A DNA stretch of 15,935 nucleotides from CAZIGM01 sp964538675 (GTDB lineage Bacteria; Bacillota; Bacilli; Tepidibacillales; Tepidibacillaceae). Shown here in pieces: positions 1 to 6,580 of the stretch (its first letter is position 1; every line of letters starts with the position of its first letter). The position numbers and the translations under genes were made by a program. The notes beneath the pieces were generated by a model, which had not been told where the DNA came from, ran no database searches, and saw only the letters and a program-made list of their open reading frames with translations. Location of the stretch: assembly GCA_964538675.1 (NCBI GenBank), contig CAZIGM010000037.1, positions 1-15,935 on the forward strand, given 5' to 3'.

Positions 1-83
1 TTCTCTTTCGTAAAAGCTTGTACAATCACTCCTTCTAAGAGAAAAAGAAGAAAAAGGCCAACAAATATTAATCTTTTCCGCAC
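1..83 (-). CDS. mreD: MreD, N-terminal part (runs off left edge)
   Basis: Only the first 27 codons are in the window. The peptide begins MRKRLIFVGLFLLFLLEG, a positively charged start followed by a hydrophobic membrane helix, as in the multi-pass rod-shape protein MreD. MreD works in the membrane with MreC, MreB and the RodA/PBP2 elongasome in cell-wall elongation. The identification rests mainly on position directly after mreC; the visible sequence only shows a first transmembrane segment. The start is a GTG that immediately follows the mreC stop (TAGGTG, zero spacing), with a GGGGAGGAAG Shine-Dalgarno inside the end of mreC, so translation is probably coupled to mreC. The remainder lies outside the window. 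Confidence 0.8.
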   Translation of the reverse strand, partial: MRKRLIFVGLFLLFLLEGVIVQAFTKE

Positions 84-977
84 CTATTCTTCCTCCCCTG
101 ACAATGTTACCTCATTATTCTCTATCTGCTCCATTTTTTCAGTTATTACGAACACTTCATCTAAATGATAGAAATCCGCACCCGGTCTAACAAATATTGT
201 TTTTGTTAAACCACTATTATTATCTTCCTCGACGTAATATACTTCACCTATTACTAAGCCTGTTGGAAAAACCCCACCCAAGCTTGAAGTTGTTACTTGT
301 TGTCCAGGTTCAATTACAGCCTCGAGTTCTACCTGCTCAATCCTTAAAATATTATTAATTTTATCATATCCTTCAACAGTTCCATATGTCTTAGGTTCAC
401 TTTGAATTAATGCAAAAACAAAACTATTATAATTACTATCAGTTATCAACTGAACATTTGATGAGTAATTAGAAACACTATAGACTTTGCCAACAAACCC
501 ACTCGTAGTTACAACAGCCATATCCTTTTCGATTCCATCTCTTGCACCTTTATTTATTACTAGCATATTATTCCACTTATCAGGAGATCTTGAAATTACT
601 TTAGCAACAACTAATTGAAACTCATCAATATTTTCTTCCTTATAATCTAACATATCTTTTAATCTTTGATTCTCTTCTTTTAATTGATTTGCTTCTGAAA
701 CGACCTGAGCATATTGATTTAAATTATATTTCAAAACCTTATTTTCCTCAAAAATAACTCTATACTCACGTGTATCTTCAAAAAATCCCGCAACTGCATT
801 AGCAGGGACATAAAATATACCCTGTGCCCATGACATCATATCCTTAACAATCTTTTCTGGCCACGTCAAATCTTGATGATCAATTGTCAAGCCGATAATA
901 ATTACTAGAAGAATAAAAATAAATAGAATAATAATTAAATTTTTATTTACAAAAGATTTTGGGAACAAATCAAACAC
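84..977 (-). CDS. mreC: Rod shape-determining protein MreC
   Basis: Bitopic scaffold protein of the elongasome, linking cytoplasmic MreB to the extracellular side where PBP2 acts. The 297-residue product has a short cytoplasmic N-terminus, one membrane helix at about residues 13-31, a coiled coil at about 68-113 (heptad-like region rich in E, N, K and L), then the beta-rich MreC core with the typical GARDGI segment and a TSSLGGVFPTGLVIG stretch. The length is normal for Firmicutes. It starts at GTG 977, behind a modest AGAGAAG ribosome site; no better in-frame start lies between this and the membrane helix. It sits 72 nt after mreB and abuts mreD. A terminator-like hairpin lies in the gap to mreB, and no promoter fits in the roughly 15 nt after it, so mreC and mreD probably depend on readthrough. 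The acidic C-terminal tail (ends SGEEE) is family-variable. Confidence 0.95.
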   Translation of the reverse strand: MFDLFPKSFVNKNLIIILFIFILLVIIIGLTIDHQDLTWPEKIVKDMMSWAQGIFYVPANAVAGFFEDTREYRVIFEENKVLKYNLNQYAQVVSEANQLKEENQRLKDMLDYKEENIDEFQLVVAKVISRSPDKWNNMLVINKGARDGIEKDMAVVTTSGFVGKVYSVSNYSSNVQLITDSNYNSFVFALIQSEPKTYGTVEGYDKINNILRIEQVELEAVIEPGQQVTTSSLGGVFPTGLVIGEVYYVEEDNNSGLTKTIFVRPGADFYHLDEVFVITEKMEQIENNEVTLSGEEE

Positions 978-990
978 CTACTTCTCTTTT

Positions 991-1026
991 TAAAAAAAAA
1001 TACAGCACATACGTTAATACATGCTG
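991..1026 (-). terminator. Intrinsic terminator-like hairpin between mreB and mreC
   Basis: Read on the minus strand, CAGCATGTAT – TAAC – GTATGTGCTG forms a 10-bp stem (three G·U pairs) with a 4-nt loop. TA and then nine T residues follow. It begins about 23 nt after the mreB stop and ends just before the mreC ribosome site. The shape matches a Rho-independent terminator, but the downstream genes of the same pathway have no visible promoter of their own, so it is more likely a partial terminator or attenuator within the operon. Confidence 0.65.
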
Positions 1027-1049
1027 CTATATAGTCAACTACTAATGTA

Positions 1050-2066
1050 TTAACGTTTTTTTTTCTTATCTAATAATCCTTTATATTGAAGTGACTGACC
1101 TGTTCCTATCGCGACACAATCTAATGGATTATCTGCTATTATTACAGGTATTCCTGTTTCTCTACTTATTAGTTTGTCTAGGTTGCGTAATAAGGCTCCA
1201 CCACCAGCTAATGCAATCCCTCTATCCATTACATCTGATGCTAACTCTGGAGGTGTTTTCTCTAATGTTAATTTTACAGCATTTAGTATATTATTAACAG
1301 TACTAGATAAAGCCTCAGATACTTCAGTTGATGTTATATTTATTATTTTAGGAAGTCCCGTTACCAAATCTCTTCCTTTAATCTCCATAGACTCTTCTTT
1401 TTTTGGAGGAATAGCTGAACCAATTTCAATCTTTAATGTTTCGGCAGTTCTCTCACCAATCATAAGCTTATAAACTCTTTTTATATATTGAGTAATTGCT
1501 TCATCCATCTCATCACCAGCAACACGGACTGAACGACTGCAAACAATTCCCCCTAAAGATATTACAGCTACTTCAGTTGTTCCTCCTCCAATGTCAACAA
1601 TCATACTACCAGTTGCTTCCCATACAGGGAGATTTGCACCAATGGCAGCAGCAAGAGGTTCTTCTATAGTACTAGCTTCTTTTGCCCCCGCTGCCTTTGC
1701 AGCATCAATTACAGCCCTTTTTTCTACTTCGGTAACTCCTGATGGTACACAAACCATAATAAATGGTTTTCTTGAAATTAAACCACGATTTTTCATCGTT
1801 TTATCTATAAAATAACGAATCATTTTTGAAGTAGTTTCAAAGTCTGCAATTACACCATCCTTCATAGGTCTTTTAGCAATAATACTGCCAGGTGTTCTAC
1901 CTATCATTTGCTTTGCTGTATTGCCTACTGCCCTTATTTCATTTGTATCACTATTAATCGCCACTACTGACGGTTCTCTTAATAAAATTCCCTTACCACT
2001 AACATAAACTAATGTATTAGCTGTGCCAAGATCAATTCCAATATTTCGACTAAATCCACCAAACAT
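1050..2066 (-). CDS. mreB: Rod shape-determining protein MreB (bacterial actin)
   Basis: Actin-like ATPase that forms membrane-bound filaments guiding lateral wall synthesis. The 338-residue protein has the actin-fold nucleotide motifs: phosphate-1 IGIDLGTANTLVYV (residues 9-22), phosphate-2 MIVDIGGGTTEVAV (155-168) and the adenosine motif GIALAGGGALLRNLD (283-297). The N-terminal MFGGFSRN segment fits the membrane-binding start of Gram-positive MreB. The C-terminus is a basic KKKKR tail, visible as the T-run at 1056-1064. The start ATG 2066 follows AAGGGAG at good distance. It lies 38 nt after radC and upstream of mreC, the standard radC–mreBCD order. Mbl and MreBH paralogs are possible in Firmicutes, but the context with mreCD supports MreB proper. 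Confidence 0.97.
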   Translation of the reverse strand: MFGGFSRNIGIDLGTANTLVYVSGKGILLREPSVVAINSDTNEIRAVGNTAKQMIGRTPGSIIAKRPMKDGVIADFETTSKMIRYFIDKTMKNRGLISRKPFIMVCVPSGVTEVEKRAVIDAAKAAGAKEASTIEEPLAAAIGANLPVWEATGSMIVDIGGGTTEVAVISLGGIVCSRSVRVAGDEMDEAITQYIKRVYKLMIGERTAETLKIEIGSAIPPKKEESMEIKGRDLVTGLPKIINITSTEVSEALSSTVNNILNAVKLTLEKTPPELASDVMDRGIALAGGGALLRNLDKLISRETGIPVIIADNPLDCVAIGTGQSLQYKGLLDKKKKR

Positions 2067-2104
2067 TATAGTATCTCCCTTCGAGTATCACGGTGAAAAT
2101 ATTA

Positions 2105-2797
2105 TTATATAAAACCTTCCTCCTTAAATGATATATATTTAGAATCACCAATTATTATATGATCTAATACATCAATACCTAAGAGTTCACCTGCTTTAAC
2201 TAATCTTTTTGTTACTTCAATATCTTCTCTGCTAGGAGTAGGATCTCCACTCGGATGATTATGTGCTAAGATTATTGCTGAAACGCTTTTCTTTATCGCA
2301 GGCTTAAATACTTCTCTAGGATGTACAATTGAAGAATTTAAAGTCCCTATGCTTATAGTTTCCTTTGAGATGACTTGATTTTTAGTATCTAACATTAAAG
2401 TAATAAAATGCTCCTGTTTTAAGTATTTAATATCATCTTCTATATATCTAGCAGCGTCACCAGGCATTTGAATAGAAAATTTTGCCTGAGGAACTTGTTG
2501 TAATACTCTTTTACCGAGTTCTATACCTGCTTTAATTTGTATTGCTTTTGCAGGACCAATACCTCGAATATTAGTTAATTCTTCTAGAGAAATATCATAA
2601 AAACCTTGTAGTGTTTCTATCTTCGACATAACACTATGGGCTAATTGAATAACTGACTCATTTTGACTTCCTGTTCTAAGTAATATAGCCAATAATTCAA
2701 CATTGCTTAAACTCTCAGACCCATATTTTAACATGCGTTCACGCGGACGTTCATTTTGTGGAATGTCCCTAATCATAATTTGCTTCATCTGTTCCAT
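2105..2797 (-). CDS. radC: RadC family JAB-domain protein (DNA repair protein RadC homolog)
   Basis: The 230-residue protein has an N-terminal UPF0758 region, a helix-hairpin-helix segment (about residues 70-92, with NIRGIGPAKA) and a C-terminal JAB/MPN metalloprotease-like domain with the HNHPSGDPTPS motif (His179, His181, zinc-ligand Asp192) and Glu162 upstream. RadC proteins were named for a supposed repair role, which is disputed; the biochemical role is unknown, though the metal-binding JAB residues are intact here. The start ATG 2797 has AGAGGAAGG upstream. It lies between maf and mreB, as in B. subtilis, and is probably co-transcribed with them. Confidence 0.95.
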   Translation of the reverse strand: MEQMKQIMIRDIPQNERPRERMLKYGSESLSNVELLAILLRTGSQNESVIQLAHSVMSKIETLQGFYDISLEELTNIRGIGPAKAIQIKAGIELGKRVLQQVPQAKFSIQMPGDAARYIEDDIKYLKQEHFITLMLDTKNQVISKETISIGTLNSSIVHPREVFKPAIKKSVSAIILAHNHPSGDPTPSREDIEVTKRLVKAGELLGIDVLDHIIIGDSKYISFKEEGFI

Positions 2798-2852
2798 TTA
2801 TATACCTTCCTCTTAAATTATTTGCATACTCGAGGAAAAAACACAGATGTCT

Positions 2853-3440
2853 TTACATTAAATCCTTTATAATATCTACATCAATTGACATTAATAATTC
2901 CCTTAACAAAGATAAAGGCAACCCAACAACATTAAAGTAATCGCCTTCTATTTTCTCTATAAAAAGCGAGCCTATTCCTTGAATACCATAAGAACCCGCC
3001 TTGTCTAGCGGCTCCTCTGTATTAATATAAAAATTAATTTGGCTGTCTGTTAATGGATACATATGCACTTTTGTAACTCTATGAGATACTATGGATTTAC
3101 CTGTAGCACTATCGATTAAAGCGAGTCCGCTAAAAACTTGGTGTGTATGTCCTTGAAGCTGTTTTAACATATCAAACGCTTCAATTTTATTCTTTGGTTT
3201 TCCTAAAATGCTTCCCTCATAGACGACTATTGTATCTGTACCAATTATTATTGCATCGTCATAATTTGAAGAAACATCTTTTGCCTTTGCTAAAGCCAAT
3301 TGCTCTACTATTTCATAAGGAAGAGCACCTTTGTTATATTTTTCTTCAGCATTGCTAGGATGAACAAAAAACGAGATTCCAAGTAATTCTAATAACTCTT
3401 TTCTCCTAGGAGATTTTGAAGCAAGTACGATTTTTTTCAT
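2853..3440 (-). CDS. maf: Maf family nucleoside triphosphate pyrophosphatase (dTTP/UTP type likely)
   Basis: House-cleaning NTP pyrophosphatase that hydrolyses non-canonical or excess nucleotides; it is linked to septum inhibition in B. subtilis. The 195-residue protein opens with the family hallmark ASKSPRRKELL (residues 7-17), then GTDTIV with likely catalytic Asp69, GKPK (80-83) and DKAGSYGIQG (146-155). The frame stays open to 3494, but I choose ATG 3440 because it starts MKKIVLASKSPRR like other Maf proteins and has a GTAGGTGA ribosome site (3448-3455) at 7-nt spacing; the 18 upstream codons look untranslated. It is the first gene of the maf–radC–mre unit, after about 150 nt of promoter-bearing intergenic DNA. 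Confidence 0.95.
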   Translation of the reverse strand: MKKIVLASKSPRRKELLELLGISFFVHPSNAEEKYNKGALPYEIVEQLALAKAKDVSSNYDDAIIIGTDTIVVYEGSILGKPKNKIEAFDMLKQLQGHTHQVFSGLALIDSATGKSIVSHRVTKVHMYPLTDSQINFYINTEEPLDKAGSYGIQGIGSLFIEKIEGDYFNVVGLPLSLLRELLMSIDVDIIKDLM

Positions 3441-3510
3441 AAATAGTTCACCTACAATTTTCAAATTCTTATCAAATCTGGTTAAATCGCACAAACAAAA
3501 AAACTAGCTA

Positions 3511-3545
3511 ATTATAAGTGTAGCAAAAGCTTTTAAAGGTGACAA
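3511..3545 (-). promoter_or_regulatory. Possible promoter upstream of maf
   Basis: On the minus strand a perfect TATAAT (3511-3516) occurs 70 nt before the maf start, in the only sizeable gap between the upstream terminator hairpin and maf. The -35 element is poor: the best TTGTCA (3540-3545) is 23 nt away, too far for sigma-A, and at 17 nt there is only CCTTTA. It is placed mainly by position and the good -10 box. Confidence 0.3.
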
Positions 3546-3586
3546 GCTAATAATATTACAAAAATGTAGCTATTTTAATTAATATC

Positions 3587-3618
3587 AAAAAACATGCACT
3601 ACTATTTTATAGTAGTGT
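3587..3618 (-). terminator. Intrinsic terminator (distal copy of the duplicated aspA hairpin)
   Basis: On the minus strand CACTACTAT – AAA – ATAGTAGTG forms a perfect 9-bp stem that a G·U pair can extend. It is followed by CATG and six T residues (3587-3592). It stands upstream of maf and downstream of the IS relic. It has the T-run that the identical hairpin at the end of aspA lacks, so it is probably the original aspA terminator displaced by the insertion. Confidence 0.7.
3596..3617. repeat. 22-bp direct repeat, left copy (target-site duplication)
   Basis: The 22 bp here, GCACTACTAT...GTAGTG, are identical to 3881-3902. Identity stops sharply on both sides (CAT versus AAG on the left, TT versus CC on the right). 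The two copies bound the 263-bp relic, as expected for target duplication on transposon insertion. The repeat is itself a palindrome (hairpin). Confidence 0.75.
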
Positions 3619-3880
3619 TCAGATTGTTGACAAAGTCAACAAAATCAGTCTGTTGAAAATGTTCTAGTTCAAGGCACGTTTAAATCTCTGGTACTCACTT
3701 AAATCTATGTAGCTCCGTTCTATCACTATTATTATACCTAAAAGTTTTGTAGCTTTACATAAGTGCGGCTTTTGGGAGTTACCTTTCTTCCGTATTTTAC
3801 TCATTAATAGAAAGGTAACGGACATCGTGAGCACGTTGTAAACTACAAATACTTTAAACACCCATTCTCAATAGCCTAAG
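3618..3880 (-). mobile_element. Internally deleted insertion-sequence relic, probably IS1182-like
   Basis: A 263-bp block bounded by perfect 22-bp direct repeats. Its two ends are imperfect inverted repeats: the left end TTCAGATTGTTGACAAAG and the inverted right end CTTAGGCTATTGAGAATG match at 11 of 18 positions without gaps. Inside, on the minus strand, a 65-codon frame (3664-3861, GTG start) begins MFK and then has YNVLTMSVTFLLMSKI, which resembles, from memory, the MFKxYNMxxxxLPxDLxxKI start of IS1182-group transposases; the rest of a transposase is missing. I infer a MITE-sized deletion derivative that could at most be mobilised by an intact relative. Family assignment is tentative; the insertion itself is well supported by the repeats. 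Confidence 0.6.
3664..3861 (-). pseudogene. Transposase remnant (65 codons) inside the IS relic
   Basis: Open frame starting at GTG 3861 and ending at TAG 3664. The first 26 residues resemble the N-terminus of IS1182-type transposases (MFK..., YN..., TM, ...KI spacing). The following 39 residues, with no recognisable DDE catalytic motif, probably come from the 3' end of the element after a large internal deletion. There is no clear ribosome site of its own. It is unlikely to make a functional protein. Confidence 0.4.
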
Positions 3881-3904
3881 GCACTACTATTTTATAGTAG
3901 TGCC
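3880..3904 (-). other. Perfect hairpin overlapping the aspA stop codon
   Basis: GGCACTACTAT – AAA – ATAGTAGTGCC is a perfect 11-bp stem with a 3-nt loop. It contains the last five sense codons (GGC ACT ACT ATA AAA) and the TAG stop (3887-3889) of aspA. On the minus strand no T-run follows (next is TTAGGCTATTG), because the IS relic was inserted right after it. The hairpin now lacks its terminator tail but may still protect the 3' end of the mRNA. Confidence 0.75.
3881..3902. repeat. 22-bp direct repeat, right copy (target-site duplication)
   Basis: Identical to 3596-3617. This copy includes the 3' end of the aspA coding sequence, so it marks the original target: the terminator stem at the end of aspA. 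Confidence 0.75.
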
Positions 3905-5314
3905 TTTTATTAATTTAGCACCTGCAACGCCAGGTGAAGTCATCTCTTTAACATCAAATATTGCCTCCAATTGTTCTTCGGTTAATAATTCTCTATCTAG
4001 GCAAATTCCCCTCACTGTTTTGCCTGTATTGAATGCCTCTTGAACAATCTGAGTAGCTACTTCATAACCAACATGGGGATTAATCGCAGTAACAATTCCT
4101 ATATTATTCTCAACTAGCTGTCTACATCTCTCTTTATTAGCCGTAATACCAACAATTAAATAATCCTTAAATGCCTTAATACCATTTTGAAGGATGCTCA
4201 ATGATTGTAAAAGATTAAATACTAGAACTGGTTCCATTACATTTAATTCTAGTTGTCCAGCTTCAGAAGCAAGTGATATCGTATGGTCATTTCCGATTAC
4301 TTGAAAACATATCTGATTAATTACTTCGGCAATAACTGGATTAACCTTTCCTGGCATCATTGACGATCCTGGCTGACGAGGTGGTAAATTTATCTCATTA
4401 AATCCTGTTGCTGGACCAGAAGACATTAAACGTAAATCGTTGGCTATCTTAGATAGGTTAATTGCAAGTATTTTTAGTGATGATGATACCTCAGTATAAG
4501 CATCTGTATTCTGCGTAGCATCTACTAAACTGTCTGCATCTCTTAAAGAATGCCCTGTTAGTTCAGACAATATTTCTACCACACGCCTAATATATTCTGA
4601 TTTTGCATTAAGCCCTGTTCCAACCGCTGTAGCTCCCATATTTATTTCGTCTAAATGCTGAATAGATTGCTTTATCCTTGTAATGTCTCTTCCTATAACT
4701 TTTGCATATGCTCCAAATTCTTGCCCTAATCTTATTGGTACTGCATCTTGTAGATGAGTCTTTCCCATTTTAATAACATCATCAAATTCTATTTCTTTTT
4801 TCTCTAATTCCTCTTTCAGATTATAAAGTACGGATATAAGTCCTTTTGCTAGGTTAAATACAGCTATGTGCATTGCCGTAGGAAAGACATCATTTGTTGA
4901 TTGAGACATATTCACATGTGTATTAGGACTTACAAGCTTGTAATCTCCTTTTTCTCCTCCTAAGAGCTCAATCGCCCTGTTAGCAATTACTTCATTAGCA
5001 TTCATATTAAAAGAAGTTCCTGCTCCTCCTTGAATAGAGTCAACAATAAATTGATCATGTAATTTACCCTCAATTATTTCCTCTGTAGCTCTTATTATTG
5101 CATTTGCAATATTACTATTTAATCCTCCAACCTCCATATTTGCCATTGCCGCAGCCTTTTTAACATAACCAATAGCTATTATTGATTCCACGTGAGGTGG
5201 ATAACCTGTTATTGGAAAATTTTCTACTGCTCGCAATGTTTGAATCCCAAAGTAAGCAGTAACAGGAACTTCTTTAGTACCTAAAAAATCTTTTTCTATT
5301 CTGTACTCTGGCAC
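3887..5314 (-). CDS. aspA: Aspartate ammonia-lyase (aspartase)
   Basis: Converts L-aspartate to fumarate and ammonia in the cytoplasm, joining amino-acid catabolism and the TCA/fumarate pool. The 475-residue protein is a full-length member of the aspartase/fumarase superfamily: GGAGTSFNMNANEV (residues 96-109), TNDVFP (140-145), KMGKTHLQDAVP (182-193, substrate-binding His187) and the signature GSSMMPGKVNP (316-326) with catalytic Ser318. The signature continues VNPVIAEVINQICF, the aspartase form; class II fumarase usually reads VNPTQCE, so fumarase is the less likely alternative. The start is GTG 5314 with GGAGG (5325-5330) upstream. It follows the SPOR gene by 23 nt and is probably co-transcribed with it. 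Its stop codon lies in a hairpin next to an IS relic. Compared with B. subtilis, this gene interrupts the spoIIB–maf junction. Confidence 0.93.
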   Translation of the reverse strand: MPEYRIEKDFLGTKEVPVTAYFGIQTLRAVENFPITGYPPHVESIIAIGYVKKAAAMANMEVGGLNSNIANAIIRATEEIIEGKLHDQFIVDSIQGGAGTSFNMNANEVIANRAIELLGGEKGDYKLVSPNTHVNMSQSTNDVFPTAMHIAVFNLAKGLISVLYNLKEELEKKEIEFDDVIKMGKTHLQDAVPIRLGQEFGAYAKVIGRDITRIKQSIQHLDEINMGATAVGTGLNAKSEYIRRVVEILSELTGHSLRDADSLVDATQNTDAYTEVSSSLKILAINLSKIANDLRLMSSGPATGFNEINLPPRQPGSSMMPGKVNPVIAEVINQICFQVIGNDHTISLASEAGQLELNVMEPVLVFNLLQSLSILQNGIKAFKDYLIVGITANKERCRQLVENNIGIVTAINPHVGYEVATQIVQEAFNTGKTVRGICLDRELLTEEQLEAIFDVKEMTSPGVAGAKLIKGTTIK

Positions 5315-5337
5315 TTAGAATTAACCTCCATATCTAT

Positions 5338-6453
5338 TTAAATATCCGTTTTCTTTACGTATCCCTCATAATATAATTCGTATTTTATAAGCAATTCTTG
5401 AATGTTCCAAAGATATTGAGTGTTAGGATTTTTTTTGTAAGCATTGAGTGCAGCTACAGCATAATTAATCTGGTCTGACATATTCTTAACTAATTCTTGT
5501 TCAACCAACAAATCTTCTGCTTCCAAAGAAGTTTTTAAAGATTGAATATCAAGAAGTAGAGTCTGATGTGTTATTTGAATCTGGTCATAATCAATTTTGT
5601 ATTGTGGATTAACTAAAGCTTGTATAGACGCTTCAGATAATTCTTCGACTATTTCTTGCCCAGTATTTATAAAATTTGAAAATATCAAAAATGTACTTTC
5701 CTCCATATTAAAGCTTCTCTCGGATAAGATATATTCCTTAACATATAAGTCCTTACCATCTAAAACTAATAAATCCTTTAGTAAATTCGCTTGTTCTTTG
5801 GAATCAGATATTCCAAAAAAAACATAATATGATTCCTCCTGTTTAACAACAGCTGATTTTCCTAAGCTTTTTTGTTGTGACACAATTGCTTCAGCTCCGG
5901 AATAATTAGAAAAGACCCCAGCTTGAATTAAATATATTGTCTGTTCTGAAATTACTTGTCCTATTGGAAGTATATTATTATTCTCGGGATTAATAAACTC
6001 TGTATTGTTAGAACGATTAACAGTTAACGGTTCCTCATTACCTGTCCCAAATAAAAAACTAAGAATAATATAACCAAATATCATTCCTGTTGCGATTGCC
6101 CCTACACCAGTTCCTATTGTTTTTATTATCTGTGTATTAATCTTTATTTTATTTCTTCTTCTATTTTTTTTCTTATGTTTAGAATATTGATTTTTTTTAT
6201 TTATATAGATATCATTTCTAATATTATTTTCTTTTTTATAATATTTATTATCAGGAACGAAATCATTTCCGCTAATAACATCTGCTTTTTCCATTCGATT
6301 ATTATTTGTATTGCCTAAGATGTTATTATCTTGATTAGTATCGATTACAGCCTTATTTGAAGTAATATATTCATTTTTTATTTTTTGAATATTTAATTTT
6401 TTTCGCCTATTATTTGATTGTGAAGCTTTAATATTTATTCTTGGTCCTTCCAT
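5338..6453 (-). CDS. SpoIIB-like SPOR-domain membrane protein
   Basis: A 371-residue single-pass membrane protein. Residues 1-108 are a basic, Asn/Lys-rich, apparently disordered cytoplasmic tail ending in a KHKKKNRRRNK cluster. One membrane helix spans about 112-135, a SPOR domain about 171-242 (starts QTIYLIQAGVFSN), and a C-terminal helical domain about 243-371 that I do not recognise. SPOR domains bind denuded glycan strands at division septa. In B. subtilis the SPOR protein SpoIIB, which aids septal dissolution and engulfment, lies just upstream of maf–radC–mreBCD, so this is probably its counterpart; sequence similarity outside the SPOR domain is not evident to me. The frame extends to 6564, but I choose ATG 6453 because AAGGAGTGA precedes it (6459-6467); the 37 upstream codons lie in the terminator/promoter region. 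Confidence 0.75.
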   Translation of the reverse strand: MEGPRINIKASQSNNRRKKLNIQKIKNEYITSNKAVIDTNQDNNILGNTNNNRMEKADVISGNDFVPDNKYYKKENNIRNDIYINKKNQYSKHKKKNRRRNKIKINTQIIKTIGTGVGAIATGMIFGYIILSFLFGTGNEEPLTVNRSNNTEFINPENNNILPIGQVISEQTIYLIQAGVFSNYSGAEAIVSQQKSLGKSAVVKQEESYYVFFGISDSKEQANLLKDLLVLDGKDLYVKEYILSERSFNMEESTFLIFSNFINTGQEIVEELSEASIQALVNPQYKIDYDQIQITHQTLLLDIQSLKTSLEAEDLLVEQELVKNMSDQINYAVAALNAYKKNPNTQYLWNIQELLIKYELYYEGYVKKTDI

Positions 6454-6540
6454 TAAACTCACTCCTTGTCCAAAATCTCTTAATCTATACTTATGTAATA
6501 GAGAGTTTAATAGAACTAAACATTTAATTTCTTTATTAAT

Positions 6541-6562
6541 AAAAAAAAGCCCTGTAGAGGGC
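6541..6562 (-). terminator. Rho-independent terminator after galE (end of pel operon)
   Basis: On the minus strand GCCCT – CTAC – AGGGC forms a short GC-rich stem followed at once by eight T residues (6541-6548). It starts 18 nt after the galE stop and precedes the SPOR gene, so it ends the polysaccharide operon and isolates it from spoIIB/aspA. Confidence 0.85.
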
Positions 6563-6580
6563 AATTTTCATCAACTTTAT

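Noticed and set aside
1091..1815. Plus-strand open frames opposite mreB
   Set aside because: They lie fully inside mreB, resemble no known protein and lack ribosome sites; they are antisense shadows of a conserved gene.
3441..3494. In-frame 18-codon extension of maf upstream of ATG 3440
   Set aside because: The Maf family starts at MKK(I)VLASKSPRR, and a good SD precedes ATG 3440; the extra residues match nothing and lie over the leader region.
3628..3642. GTTGAC-AAA-GTCAAC palindrome as an operator
   Set aside because: It lies at the end of the IS relic, away from any promoter or gene start, and is better explained as part of the element's terminal sequence.
3596..3902. Repeated palindromes as a possible CRISPR array
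   Set aside because: Only two copies, 263 bp apart, with a transposon-like insert between them and one copy overlapping a coding end.
3887..5314. Class II fumarase (FumC) as the identity of the lyase
   Set aside because: The residues after the GSS signature (VNPVIAEVINQ) are of the aspartase type.
6454..6540. Promoter for the SPOR gene–aspA unit
   Set aside because: A promoter is expected between the galE terminator and ATG 6453, but the region is AT-rich throughout and no -35/-10 pair with proper spacing stood out, so none is annotated.
6454..6564. In-frame 37-codon extension of the SPOR-domain gene
   Set aside because: It would start within the galE terminator hairpin. ATG 6453 has a strong AAGGAGTGA site.
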